From contig UEIJ01000024.1 in assembly GCA_900470195.1 (NCBI GenBank), positions 186,001 to 250,000 on the forward strand: 64,000 nt of DNA, in the 5' to 3' direction. Source of the DNA: Hyphomicrobiales bacterium. GTDB lineage: Bacteria > Pseudomonadota > Alphaproteobacteria > Rhizobiales > Rhizobiaceae. Positions 1 to 10,000 of the stretch are shown here, in pieces (the first letter of the stretch is position 1; each line of letters begins with the position of its first letter). The notes below the pieces were generated by a model. It saw only the letters and a program-made list of their open reading frames with translations. It was not told the DNA's origin and did no database searches. The translations under genes and the position numbers were made by a program.

Positions 1-2
1 TC

Positions 3-266
3 ATCCGCAATGGCAACGATGCGCAGATTGTCTCCGACATGACGCGCATTCTGACCATCCTTGCACAGGATCGCGAAGCTCTAATGCGGACCGCCGAAGG
101 CGCTCTCGCTTCCGCGGCTCACCGCACATGGAGCTCGGCGTTCTCCGAATTTACCGATTGGGCGAACGAAATACGCCCCGTTTATCCGAAATCCCGGTCT
201 TCCCAGCCGGACGTTGCAGACGATGCCACCGCGACCGCCGTTCTCCCCGGTCGTGCAGTTGCCTGA
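3..266 (+). CDS. 3' end of a CDS cut by the window edge, possibly a glycosyltransferase
   Basis: An open frame enters from the left edge and ends with TGA at 264-266, 21 bases before the next gene. The visible 87 residues have an Ala/Arg-rich helical stretch and a low-complexity tail. A phrase near the start (IRNGNDAQIVSDM) resembles the end of family 4-type glycosyltransferases, where the last helix follows a line about the amount of a resource given to a target. The neighbours are pyruvyl-transferase-like and other surface-polysaccharide genes, which fits. The catalytic part is outside the window, so the assignment is inference from position and a weak resemblance only. Confidence 0.45.
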   Translation: MRNGNDAQIVSDMTRILTILAQDREALMRTAEGALASAAHRTWSSAFSEFTDWANEIRPVYPKSRSSQPDVADDATATAVLPGRAVA

Positions 267-287
267 TTATACCAGAAAGGTCGACCT

Positions 288-1481
288 ATGAGCCGCCCAA
301 CCAATCCAAGAATCCTCGTCACGGGCATTCCGAGCCATCTGACACGCCTTATCCAGCGTGCGGATAAGGCGCAGGTTTATTACTCGGAAAAGCAGCGGGA
401 TTCCGAATCCAGGGATAATTTTATCCAGGAGCTGAAGAACATCAGCAATACCGGCAATTATCTGATCGGCGAAGGCGCGATGACAGCGCTTCTGCCGACT
501 GCCAAGCACATTCCATTCTGGCACCTCTACAATTGCGTCAACAATGGAACGGGTCTCGAAGAGGTCAACAAGGAATTCGACATCTGCGTTTTTACCTGTG
601 CAAACCTTCTGCGCAAGGGCTTGTCGGCGGATGCAGAAGCGCTTGTTCTGTCTAGGCTAGACATGCCCGTCGTGATGCTGGGCATCGGTATCCAGAACCG
701 TCCCGATATCGAAAGCGAAGACGGTCTGCCAGCGGGTACTAAAAAGCTTTTGGAAGTGCTGAAAGGCCGCGAACACTATTTTCTCACGCGGGGCGAAAAT
801 GCAGCCGGCTATCTCCGTGATCAGGGCTTTTCCTATGTCCGCCCCGTCGGTTGTCCATCGCTTTACTTCCGCCCGGACAATATGCGTAAGGCGATCAGCC
901 GTCTGCCGGAGGTGAAGGTGGGCGAGGGGCGCACCGTATTCACCGGCTACATGGGAGCGGAACTCGAAACCATCGGCGACATGAATGCGCTCGGCTCTGA
1001 TGACGGACGTTCTGCCTATGTGGTTCAGGACGAGCTGCTGCATTTCGACATGCAGCTTGAGGCCGATGCCAATGGCCGCGCCTACGATTCAACTACCGGC
1101 GAACTCGTCGGCCCTCTGACCTATAAGGGCTCGGGTGATCTCAAGAAGAAGGTCAGTGTGCACGCCTTCCTCGACACCAATCAATGGCGTGCCTGGTGCT
1201 CGACCATGGACTTTTCTTTCGGTCGCCGCTTCCATGGGAATATCATCTCCATGCAGGCCGGTGTGCCGAGCCTCATGGTCGCCGTCGATGACCGTATGCG
1301 GGAAATGCTTAATTTCTCAGGTCTGCCAAAGATCGATGCCCGCGATCTCAACGCCGCAAATGATCGGCGGGCTTTCGTGAGCGACCACATTGCCGCGATG
1401 AACATTCCCGAAGTCATCGAGAACTACTCGGCGCGAGAACGCAATTTCCGGAGCGTTCTTTCAGAAATCGGCATTGGATAG
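288..1481 (+). CDS. Polysaccharide pyruvyl transferase family protein (copy 1)
   Basis: 397 aa. Members of the PF04230 family transfer a pyruvyl ketal from phosphoenolpyruvate to sugars of exopolysaccharides or wall polymers, in the cytoplasm. Seen here: an N-terminal NTGNYLIGEGA segment (about residues 55-65), a central LTRGENAAGYLRDQG region and the family's C-terminal RRFHGNIISMQAGVPSL block (about 310-326), followed by a VDDRMREML helix. The ATG at 288 follows AAGG with 8-base spacing. It is closely similar along its whole length to the next gene, so the pair is a tandem duplication. The acceptor sugar cannot be read from the sequence. A role in exopolysaccharide decoration is inferred from the family and neighbours. 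Confidence 0.8.
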   Translation: MSRPTNPRILVTGIPSHLTRLIQRADKAQVYYSEKQRDSESRDNFIQELKNISNTGNYLIGEGAMTALLPTAKHIPFWHLYNCVNNGTGLEEVNKEFDICVFTCANLLRKGLSADAEALVLSRLDMPVVMLGIGIQNRPDIESEDGLPAGTKKLLEVLKGREHYFLTRGENAAGYLRDQGFSYVRPVGCPSLYFRPDNMRKAISRLPEVKVGEGRTVFTGYMGAELETIGDMNALGSDDGRSAYVVQDELLHFDMQLEADANGRAYDSTTGELVGPLTYKGSGDLKKKVSVHAFLDTNQWRAWCSTMDFSFGRRFHGNIISMQAGVPSLMVAVDDRMREMLNFSGLPKIDARDLNAANDRRAFVSDHIAAMNIPEVIENYSARERNFRSVLSEIGIG

Positions 1482-1528
1482 CTCCCAATCCACGAGCCGT
1501 TTTATAACTCCAGCGAAGATGGATCACC

Positions 1529-2704
1529 ATGCGCATAATGATCACCGGCATTCCGTCATATCTGATGCGGACCGTCGAAAGTGTTTCTGGGGCGAGCGTC
1601 AAGCACCGCCCTTATTTCGAGCCCATCCGCACCAAGAAGGATGTGATCGATCAGGTCAAGAAGATTGCCAATACGGGCAATTATCTCATCGGTGAGGGCG
1701 CGGCTAACGCAGTGCGCGGCCATGATGTGACCTACGTGCCGTTCTGGCACCTCGCCAACAGCCTCAATTCGCCGGATACCTATGCAGCACTCAATGAGAG
1801 CTTCGACCTCTGCCTGTTCGCATCGGCCAATCTTCTGCGCCCCGGCTATGCGGCCACAACGGAATCCTTCGTCTTTGAAAAGCTGAACATGCCTATTGTG
1901 GTCATGGGCATCGGTATTCAGAAGAAGGAAAACCTGAAGGCTGAACTGCCGGAAGGTACGCGCCGGTTCCTGGAAATTCTGCGCCGCAAGGAGAGTTTCT
2001 TCCTCACGCGAGGCCATTTCACTGAAGAGTTTCTGAAAGATGCGGGCATGAAATATGTCCGTCCGACGGGCTGCCCGTCACTCTATTATGCACCAGACCA
2101 GATGAAGCGCTCGCTGACTCGTCTCGCCGATCCAACGCTTGCCGACGCTCAGAAAATTTCCTTTGGCGGTTATCTTGGCAGTGTGGCGGACACCATTGTC
2201 GATGCGCACGCGTTGCTCGAAAAGGACAGTGTCGCAAGCTATGTCATTCAGGACGAGGTGATCGTCTACAACATGAATATGGCAGGCGAAGATCACACCG
2301 AAGCCTATGATCAGGCCGCAAGTCGCATCACTGCACCCGTCGATTACAAGCATATGGAAAAATGGCAGCGCAAGAACGAGTTGCTGGTGTTTTTCGACAC
2401 GCACAAATGGCGCAGCTGGATTTCCAGTCAGGATTTCGGCCTGAGCCGCCGCTTTCATGGCACGATCATAGGCATGCAGTCAGGTATTCCCGGCCTGATG
2501 ATCGCAGTCGACGACCGTATGCGCGAAATGCTGGGCTTCGTCGGTTTTCCGCACATCGAGGCAAGTGTCTGGAATCGTGAACCACAGAAGAAAGCTTACC
2601 TGCGCGACTTTCTTTCCAAGATTGATGTGCCAGCTGCGATTAATCGCTATTCGGAATGCGAAGCCAATTTCAACGGTGCACTGAAGGATATCGGTATCCG
2701 ATGA
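1529..2704 (+). CDS. Polysaccharide pyruvyl transferase family protein (copy 2)
   Basis: 391 aa, a paralogue of the gene just upstream. The same landmarks occur in the same order: NTGNYLIGEGAANAV near residue 50, FLTRGHFTEEFLKDAG in the middle, SRRFHGTIIGMQSGIPGL near residue 310, then VDDRMREMLGF. Two such proteins in tandem may act on different acceptor sugars or as partners; the sequence does not tell which. Its TGA overlaps the ATG of the next gene (ATGA at 2701-2704), so the two are translationally coupled and belong to one operon. Confidence 0.8.
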   Translation: MRIMITGIPSYLMRTVESVSGASVKHRPYFEPIRTKKDVIDQVKKIANTGNYLIGEGAANAVRGHDVTYVPFWHLANSLNSPDTYAALNESFDLCLFASANLLRPGYAATTESFVFEKLNMPIVVMGIGIQKKENLKAELPEGTRRFLEILRRKESFFLTRGHFTEEFLKDAGMKYVRPTGCPSLYYAPDQMKRSLTRLADPTLADAQKISFGGYLGSVADTIVDAHALLEKDSVASYVIQDEVIVYNMNMAGEDHTEAYDQAASRITAPVDYKHMEKWQRKNELLVFFDTHKWRSWISSQDFGLSRRFHGTIIGMQSGIPGLMIAVDDRMREMLGFVGFPHIEASVWNREPQKKAYLRDFLSKIDVPAAINRYSECEANFNGALKDIGIR

Positions 2705-3804
2705 TTAGCTGCAAGAGCATCAGGGGCAAGAAACGAGCAATGGCAGTCTTGCTTGGTGCCGCCTTGCTGGGGATTATTCCAAATGGTGCTCTTGCCGATA
2801 CGCGCTTTGGCGTCAACCGGGTCAATATGGCCTGGCTCAAGCCGGCAGAGCGCGAACAGATATTCGATCGGATGGTGGAGAACGGTGTGGTCGCGGTCCG
2901 GCTGTCGCTCACACGACCGTTCGACCAAAGTATTGATGCCGTCCGCCTCGCACATGAAAAAGGCCTGGCCATTCTGCTTGAAATCTCGCTCAACAATGCG
3001 GATTTTTATCCGGAAGGGACCAAACCCCGGTCCGGGCGCGGGCGTATCTGGGACATGTATCGTCTGTCCGATATATCCTCCGAGCGATTCCAAAACGCGG
3101 TGGCGGATGCTCTGCAAAAGATCGATGCGCTGGGGGTGCCTCTGGTTGCGGTTGAACCCGGAAACGAGATCAACTGGGGGGCCTATAATGGCGATCTTGC
3201 CATTCTGCCCAAGGAGAAGATGAAGACCGCGCGCTCTTTGGCCGAGATGGAGGAGCGTCCTCTGGTTGAAAAGGGCGCGGAAAAATATGTCGAGCTTCTA
3301 CGTATCGTCAAAGCAGAACTGGTGAAAACCAAGAACAGCACCAAGGCAAAGGTCATATCTGCGGGCTTGTCCGATATCCCCTTCATTGATGCCGACCGGC
3401 GGGGAATAGATACCGTTGAGCCTGCCGCCTTTACCGATCTTCTCAAGAAATACGGTCTGGATAAAGCTGCCGATGGTTATGGCATGCACATTTACCCCGG
3501 CAGCAGCGGAACGCGAGCTGCGCGGGCCAAGCACATCAGCGACGCGCTTTCGTTTTGCGGCGGTGCGGGTGGCAAGCCGTGCTGGATCACGGAATGGGGT
3601 TTTGCCAATACCTCTAAGGCCTGTCCTGCCAATGACAATAACCGCGAACAACTGGTCGAAAAAACACGCGACCGCTTTCGGCAGATGATGGACAGTGGCC
3701 AGATTGCAGCCGCCTATTATTTTGATTGGGATGCGAGCCCTTACGGCGTGTGGCGCTGCGGATCACTGACGCCGGCGGGACGCGCTGCGACGGTGACGAA
3801 ATGA
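2701..3804 (+). CDS. Secreted glycoside hydrolase-like TIM-barrel protein
   Basis: 367 aa from the ATG at 2701, which overlaps the previous stop. Residues 1-32 form a signal peptide (KKR, a hydrophobic AVLLGAALLGII core, cleavage after ALA), so the protein works in the periplasm or outside. The remainder resembles clan GH-A (alpha/beta)8 hydrolases: a VEPGNEINW motif puts a candidate acid/base Glu at 156, and CWITEWGFA puts a candidate nucleophile Glu at 298. A GYGMHIYPG strand lies between them. Family number (GH5 or GH39-like) and substrate are not certain. In this context it may trim or modify the polysaccharide made by the neighbouring genes. Confidence 0.7.
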   Translation: MISCKSIRGKKRAMAVLLGAALLGIIPNGALADTRFGVNRVNMAWLKPAEREQIFDRMVENGVVAVRLSLTRPFDQSIDAVRLAHEKGLAILLEISLNNADFYPEGTKPRSGRGRIWDMYRLSDISSERFQNAVADALQKIDALGVPLVAVEPGNEINWGAYNGDLAILPKEKMKTARSLAEMEERPLVEKGAEKYVELLRIVKAELVKTKNSTKAKVISAGLSDIPFIDADRRGIDTVEPAAFTDLLKKYGLDKAADGYGMHIYPGSSGTRAARAKHISDALSFCGGAGGKPCWITEWGFANTSKACPANDNNREQLVEKTRDRFRQMMDSGQIAAAYYFDWDASPYGVWRCGSLTPAGRAATVTK

Positions 3805-4949
3805 AGCTCAAGACTGTAATCATCGGCGGTTCGAACACCGTCATGCTTCCCGGCTACCTGCCGACGCTTCTGTCGACGATGGCCCGGCGTGGAACGGAAC
3901 TCGACATTGTCGCCGATCTTGCGGTCGGAGGGACGACTAGCGCGTTTGGTCTTTATCAACTCAAACAGTTTGAACATCTCGAAGATTGCGAGCTGTTGCT
4001 AATCGAATATGCCATTAATGATGCTTTCGTTTATGGTGATGAACGACGTCCATTCCGGCATTGGGCAAGGTTCTATGAAGGGATCATTCGTTATGCGCTT
4101 GAACGCAATCCAAAATTACGGATTGCAACGCTTGTGTTCGGCGCGCGCAATGGCTCGTTTCTGAATTCCGTTCCCTCGATTGATGCGGGTATCAATTACA
4201 TCTCGCAATGGTACGGAACCATCCCGGTTGATGTCTCTCGAATGCTGATGCAGCAATTTGGCCGTGATGTCGTGGGCAACCCGGCCTTCTATCTGGATCA
4301 GGGGCATTATGCGCGTCCGGTTTCAACGACTATCGTTGCGAATTTGATTGCGGATGTTCTCGAGCCGGCCCTGTCTGTTCCGAACTATCCAAAAGCACTG
4401 CCATTCGCCATCGATCCGGACCATTTCGCCAATGCGCGGGCCTTGAGCGGCGAGCAATTGTGCAAGCGGCTCGGACGCGTGCCGGTCCAATACCGCAATC
4501 GCCGTTTCTCGATCTCGGCACTTGATCTTGGCTCGGATAAAATGCGCTTTGAGGTTGAGGGCGGACAGCTGCTTGCGCTTGGTTATGTCTGTGATCCTCG
4601 CATTCCGCCACTTGATGTGACGACGGCCGCGGAGGTGCACCGTGCTGCCATGATGAAGGGAGGCGTGCGGGACGGAACCTACAAGTTTCTCGTTTCGATG
4701 CTGAGCTTTGAGTTTTTTTACGGCGCTAAGCTGCTGGAAGCGCGCGGGAACATCGCGCTTACTTTGTCCGGTGCCGAGGAGGGCATGGAACACAAGCTGC
4801 ATGTTCCCAAAGACAGTGTCCACCACGAGGAATTGCCCGACCAACCCGTTCTTCCGATCACCGGCATCCTGTTCTCGGGCAATTTGAAAGTCATGTCGCT
4901 GGAGAAGAGGGGCGCGGTGAACACTGTTCAATCGGAAGCTGCTCAATAG
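3801..4949 (+). CDS. SGNH/GDSL-type hydrolase, polysaccharide-associated
   Basis: 382 aa from the ATG at 3801 (ATGA overlap with the previous gene). The N-terminal 200 residues show SGNH features: block I GGSNT with Ser11, an IEYAINDAF segment (Asn73), and the DQGHYARP block with Asp166 and His169 (the DxxH pair). Such enzymes often remove or add O-acetyl groups on sugars. The second half (about 200-382) is a beta-rich region I do not recognise. There is no signal peptide, so it probably acts in the cytoplasm. Its stop lies 3 bases from that of the convergent pbpC gene. Acetyl-ester chemistry on the exopolysaccharide is inference. Confidence 0.7.
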   Translation: MKLKTVIIGGSNTVMLPGYLPTLLSTMARRGTELDIVADLAVGGTTSAFGLYQLKQFEHLEDCELLLIEYAINDAFVYGDERRPFRHWARFYEGIIRYALERNPKLRIATLVFGARNGSFLNSVPSIDAGINYISQWYGTIPVDVSRMLMQQFGRDVVGNPAFYLDQGHYARPVSTTIVANLIADVLEPALSVPNYPKALPFAIDPDHFANARALSGEQLCKRLGRVPVQYRNRRFSISALDLGSDKMRFEVEGGQLLALGYVCDPRIPPLDVTTAAEVHRAAMMKGGVRDGTYKFLVSMLSFEFFYGAKLLEARGNIALTLSGAEEGMEHKLHVPKDSVHHEELPDQPVLPITGILFSGNLKVMSLEKRGAVNTVQSEAAQ

Positions 4950-4952
4950 GCG

Positions 4953-7040
4953 CTATTCAACAAAGATGTTGACGCTGGCGGCTCGACCGGCAGCATCAAT
5001 CACGGTCAATGTCGAATATCCGGTTCCGTCCGGTTGCCAGTTTTTTGTCCTCCGTCGCTCAATCTCGGCGATGGGCTTGCCATTGGCAAGCCAGCGAAAT
5101 GGCGCGCGCCCGCCCTGTAATTTCAGCACCAGCGGCGATGCATTATCGGTCAGGGTTTCCAATTCCACATGCGCGCCATCAGGTGGAAATACGATGCGCG
5201 GTGCAGGCTCGATCATGGCTTTGAGAACCGGCAGAGGATCGCTCGCCGACGAAAAACGTATCTGCGTCACCGGAAGATCGGCGCGTGCTGTCCGAAATGC
5301 GCCAGCAGGCGCACGCGGCAGCGGGACAGAAGCAATGCCGGAGCGCACAAAGGCATCGAACAGGATGGGGGCCGCCGAAACATAGCCCGCAAGGCCCGGC
5401 ACCGAACCGCCATCGGCACGCCCGACCCAGACACCCAGCACATAACGCCCGTCATAACCGACCGACCACGCATCGCGATAGCCATAGGATGTGCCGGTCT
5501 TGTAGGCAAGGCCGAGGCGTTTCGCGCCTTGCGGCGGCACGACACCGGCGAGAATATCGCCAATCTGCCAGGATGCCTGCTCGGTGAGAATAGGGGCGGA
5601 AGGCTGCACAGGCTCGGAGCTTTCGGTGCCGTCACGCAACGCTGCACCGCGACCGCCATTGGCAAGTCCGGTATAAAGCTGCACCAGATCGCGCAGACTG
5701 ATACCCGCGCCACCAAGGCCGATAGCAAGCCCCGGCGCTTCGCCCTTCGGCAGTTGCAGATTGACTGCTGCCTGACGAATACGCGTCGTCAGGCGTGCAG
5801 GACCGACGGCATCAAGAAGGCTGATGGTCGGTACATTGAGCGACATTTGCAGCGCCTGGCGAATGCTGACATCGCCCTGATAGCTCATATCGAAATTGCG
5901 CGGACGATAGCCTGCGAAATCCTGCGGGCGGTCCTCGATTATTGTCTCCTGCGCGATGAGCCCCTGTTCGAACGCTAGCCCATATATGAAGGGTTTAAGT
6001 GTGGAACCGGGCGAGCGCACCGCGCGGGTCATGTCGATCCAGCCCTGTCGCTTGCCGTCGAAATAGTCAGCGGAGCCAACCTCGCCCAGAATATTGCCGT
6101 TGCGGCTGTCGGCCAGCACCATGGCTACGGAAACCTTTGGCCCAAGCTTCGCTGCGGCTTCCCGCGCAACAGCTTCCAGTCCTGCCTGCACCGACTTTTT
6201 AAGCGTCAGTTGATGCCGAGCCTCGGTCGGTGCCTGCTTCAAGGCGAGATCGGCAAAGTGGGCGGCCAATGAAGGCAAGGGATGACGAGTAGCGGATATG
6301 CGCTCACGCGATGCGCGCTCGGCTTCCTCGCTTGTGAAAACATCAGACGAAACCATGCGCTTCAATACTCGATCACGCGCGGCGACCGCATTTTGCATTT
6401 CGCGATCCGGGCGGCGGCGCTCCGGCAATTGCGGCAGGGCCACAAGCAATGCGGCTTCCGATATTGTGAGGCGCAGCGGCTCCTTGCCAAAATAGGCGAG
6501 GGATGCCGAACGCACGCCTTCCAGATTGCCGCCATAGGGTGCGAGCGTCAGATAGCGTTCGAGAATTTCAGACTTGCTCAGCCGCCGCTCAATCTGGACC
6601 GCACGCGCAAGCTGCCGGAACTTGGAGCCGAAGCTGCGGCTTTCGCGCGGCTCAATCAGCCGGGCAAGCTGCATGGAAAGTGTGGAGCCGCCGGACACAA
6701 TACGGCCACTGCCTGCAAGCTGGTAGGCAGCCCGCAGCAGCGCTGTAAAATCGATGCCGCCATGATCGTAAAAACGCTTGTCCTCATAGGCGATAAGCAT
6801 TTTCACAAACTTGGGATCAACGTCCTCAATCCGTGTATTAAGCCGCCAATAGCCGTTCGGCGTTGCATAGGCGCGCAGCAAAGCGCCGTCGCGATCCATA
6901 ACTTCGGTAGAAATTGTCAGCCGTTCCGGCAAAGGCGGAGGATAGGCGCGGTCGAGCCAGTCAAGCCCGACCACGGTTCCAATAGCGGCGATGCCGAGAA
7001 ACGCGGCACCGCCAATGGCTATTTTCCAACGCCTTTTCAT
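4953..7040 (-). CDS. pbpC: Penicillin-binding protein 1C (bifunctional transglycosylase/transpeptidase)
   Basis: 695 aa. One N-terminal membrane anchor (about residues 6-26) precedes a GT51 glycosyltransferase domain with EDKRFYDHGGID (catalytic Glu86), GGSTLSMQLARL and ERRLSKSEILERYL. The transpeptidase domain has RSPGSTLKPF (nucleophile Ser about 346), MSLN and YKTGTSYG, so all three active-site boxes are intact. The last ~90 residues fit the PBP1C C-terminal domain. It starts 15 bases after the stop of the alpha-2-macroglobulin gene, the conserved pairing known from E. coli yfhM-pbpC. Likely role: peptidoglycan synthesis or repair at the periplasmic face, linked to its partner. Confidence 0.93.
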   Translation of the reverse strand: MKRRWKIAIGGAAFLGIAAIGTVVGLDWLDRAYPPPLPERLTISTEVMDRDGALLRAYATPNGYWRLNTRIEDVDPKFVKMLIAYEDKRFYDHGGIDFTALLRAAYQLAGSGRIVSGGSTLSMQLARLIEPRESRSFGSKFRQLARAVQIERRLSKSEILERYLTLAPYGGNLEGVRSASLAYFGKEPLRLTISEAALLVALPQLPERRRPDREMQNAVAARDRVLKRMVSSDVFTSEEAERASRERISATRHPLPSLAAHFADLALKQAPTEARHQLTLKKSVQAGLEAVAREAAAKLGPKVSVAMVLADSRNGNILGEVGSADYFDGKRQGWIDMTRAVRSPGSTLKPFIYGLAFEQGLIAQETIIEDRPQDFAGYRPRNFDMSYQGDVSIRQALQMSLNVPTISLLDAVGPARLTTRIRQAAVNLQLPKGEAPGLAIGLGGAGISLRDLVQLYTGLANGGRGAALRDGTESSEPVQPSAPILTEQASWQIGDILAGVVPPQGAKRLGLAYKTGTSYGYRDAWSVGYDGRYVLGVWVGRADGGSVPGLAGYVSAAPILFDAFVRSGIASVPLPRAPAGAFRTARADLPVTQIRFSSASDPLPVLKAMIEPAPRIVFPPDGAHVELETLTDNASPLVLKLQGGRAPFRWLANGKPIAEIERRRTKNWQPDGTGYSTLTVIDAAGRAASVNIFVE

Positions 7041-7055
7041 CTGTTTAGCCGCACA

Positions 7056-10000
7056 CTAAGGCGCTGCCACCTCCATCATGCCCGTTGCCGTGCGCGCTGC
7101 AAATTGCGGACGATACATGTCCTCAACAGTTGCTGCCGGATGGGTATAGAGACCCGGCGTCACCGCACGCACCACATAAGCCAGCGTAATCGGCTTCTTC
7201 TCGCCTGCAGAACGGTCGAAGGCGGCCACAAAACGATCATTGTGGAATTCGAGATGCGCTGCCTGTGTGCTCTCCAGCCAAGGGAAATTGCCAAGATCCG
7301 CACTCGACACAAGCCCCGGATTATCGATCTCAAAACCGGCCGGCAGCAGATCGGTCACGAGCAGACGTGACTGCCATTCCTGCAGATCGTCGATTTTCAG
7401 GACAACCACATAGCGTTCATTCTGATTGACGCCGGTGACATTGGCCAGCTCGCCATCAAGCGTGTAATAGGTGCGCTCAATGTTGAAACCTTCTCCACCC
7501 GCAGGAAGAGACTGTGCAGGCGGCGCCACGGCGGTCACGACAGCGTCGACCGAACCTTGTCCTTTGTTGGTGACAGTCAGCGGCTGCGCTTCCAGAGCTG
7601 CACCGGTGAGACGTTCGGAGAACGCGCCTTGATGCGCGGTGCCATTGATGTCGAGGTGGATTGCGCCATTGTCATCCTGCAGGCCACGTGCTGCAAGTAG
7701 CATCCACGCCTGATCCTGCGTGCTGAGATAACGTGCCTTTTCCCGCTGGAACTCGACCAGTGTAATCAGCGATGGCAGCACTTTCGGTGCAGGCTTGGTT
7801 TCGGAAGCCAAAGCCAGCATTGCCGCACCGTCGCGCAGCGGCGAACCATAATCGGAGCGATTATAGTCGAAACTGGATTGGCTGGTTGCAAGCTGGAGCG
7901 ACGCATCGAACACGCGTTCGGAACGCGGCTGATCACCATAAAGGGCGAGCGCCGCGCCAAGCTGCGCAACCGCCATGGGGCTGGCGAAGTTTTCGAGCTG
8001 GGTATCGGCAAAATAACGCAGATCGCCAACAGATGCCTTCTTGTTGCGTGCCAGAACATAGAGCGCATAGGCAATGTCGTTACCGCGTTCCTTGACGTCG
8101 GTGGTATAGCCAAGCGCATTCTGCAGATTGCCAAGTGCGGACAGCATCGCCTGCTGCGGCACGTCATAACCCTTTTCGCGGGCACGCGTCAGGAAGTCGG
8201 TCACATAGGCGTCCATCCAAAGATCACCTGACCCCGGCGACCAGAGGCCAAACGAACCGCTAGAGGACTGGTTGTTCAGCACGCGGAAGATAGCGTCCTG
8301 TACACGCTTCTTAAGTTCTTCCTGACTTTCCAGACCTGCTGCCGCTTCCGTACCTGCAGCCATTTCGCTTAAGTATAGCAGCGGCAATGCGCGGCCGGTG
8401 GTCTGCTCTGTGCAGCCATAAGGATAACGGTCGAGAGCCATCAACAAGGCGGGCACATCAAATGCGGCACTTCGCGTCACACCAACGCTGACGAAAGCAC
8501 CGTCAAGCAGGCTTTCCGACAGAAGGCCGCCATCGACTTTGAGGCTTCCGCCATTGGCCGCGAGATTGACGACATGGCGGCTCGTGACCGGCAGATCGAT
8601 CGGACGCACCGGCAATGCCAATGCCTGTTCAACATTGAGGCCTGCATCGTTGGAAAGCCGTATCGTCACACCACCGGCACCCGTGGCCACAGCATTGAGC
8701 GGAACGGCGATCGACTGCCGCTTGCCGCCGGCCAGTGCAATGCTTTCAGGATAGGAGCCAACCTCGACGCCGAGATTATCGGTGGTCTCAAGGCTCACAC
8801 GATAATTGCCATCCGGTGCGTCCGTATTGGCAATATCGAAGCGGATATTGGCCTGATCGCCAGGGGCCATGAAGCGTGGCAGGCCGGCAGTGATGACCAC
8901 CGGATCGCGGATGATGACATCCGTAACCGCATGACCTACGGCTTTCTTGGTCCATGCAACGGCCATGACACGCGCCGTTCCGTTGAACTGCGGTATGTCG
9001 AAAGTGATTGTTGCCTTTCCGTCGCTGTCAAGTTCAACCGGACCGGAGAACAGCGCCAGCAGCTTCTCGGTAGGCGGGCTGCCTTCCGCTGCCATATTAC
9101 CACCGTCGCCACCTGTGCGCAGCTTGCCGGTGACGCCGAGCGAACCATCGATCAGGCGACCATACATATCGCGCATTTCAAGGCCCAGCTGACGCTGGCC
9201 GAAGAACCAGTTTTCAGGGTTCGGCGGCTGATAGCGTGTCAGATTGAGAATGCCGACATCGACAGCCGCAACCATGACATAGGCCTGCTCGCCACCTGCG
9301 TTTTCAACCGAAACAGGGATGGAAAGCGTGGAACGCGGCGCAATCTTCTCAGGCGGTGTCAGCTTGACTGCAAGCTGCTTGTCGGCAGGATCGATCTTCA
9401 GCCATTTAAGACCAATCGCACGCGCAGGCATACGGCTTTCAATAGCCTCACCCGGACGGAACAGCGTTGCCGTGACATAGGCGCCCGCACCCCAATCCTC
9501 ACCGACCGGAATATTGATGGTCGTGCCACCTTCCGGAACGCTCGCGGTGAGGGTCTTGAGCAGCTTTTCTGCACCGATGGTGATGAGCAATTCACCGGCA
9601 AAACGAGGCGAAACTTTCAGTTCTGCCGTATCACCAACCGCATAATGCTCCTTGTCGAGCGCGATTTCGAGCCCGTCCGGTGTTTCGGTCGAGGTCGAGC
9701 TTACATACCAGCCCGCATCGAATTCATAGCTGGTGGCCGGACCCGAAGCATCGGCTGTTTCGATTTCCAGACGATAACGACCCCAATCGACCGGCAGGCT
9801 GATTTCAGCCTCGCTATCGGTTTTCAGATCGATCTTGCCGTTGGCAATCGCCTTGGTGAAAGTGACCGGTTCGTAGTTCCAGCTGTTGCCACTGCGATAC
9901 CACTGATAATTGCGCTCGATCTTGACCAGCGACCATTGTGCGCCAACAAGCGCCTTGCGATCCCCCTTGCTGTCAGAAGCGATTAGGCTGAACTTCGCGG

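Noticed and set aside
6282-7370. 362-codon plus-strand frame over pbpC
   Set aside because: Antisense to the transglycosylase domain; composition not protein-like.
8574-9986. 470-codon plus-strand frame inside the alpha-2-macroglobulin gene
   Set aside because: Antisense to a clear 1832-aa protein with recognised domains. The translation is rich in Arg, His and Cys without any family signature, as expected of a mirror frame in GC-rich DNA.
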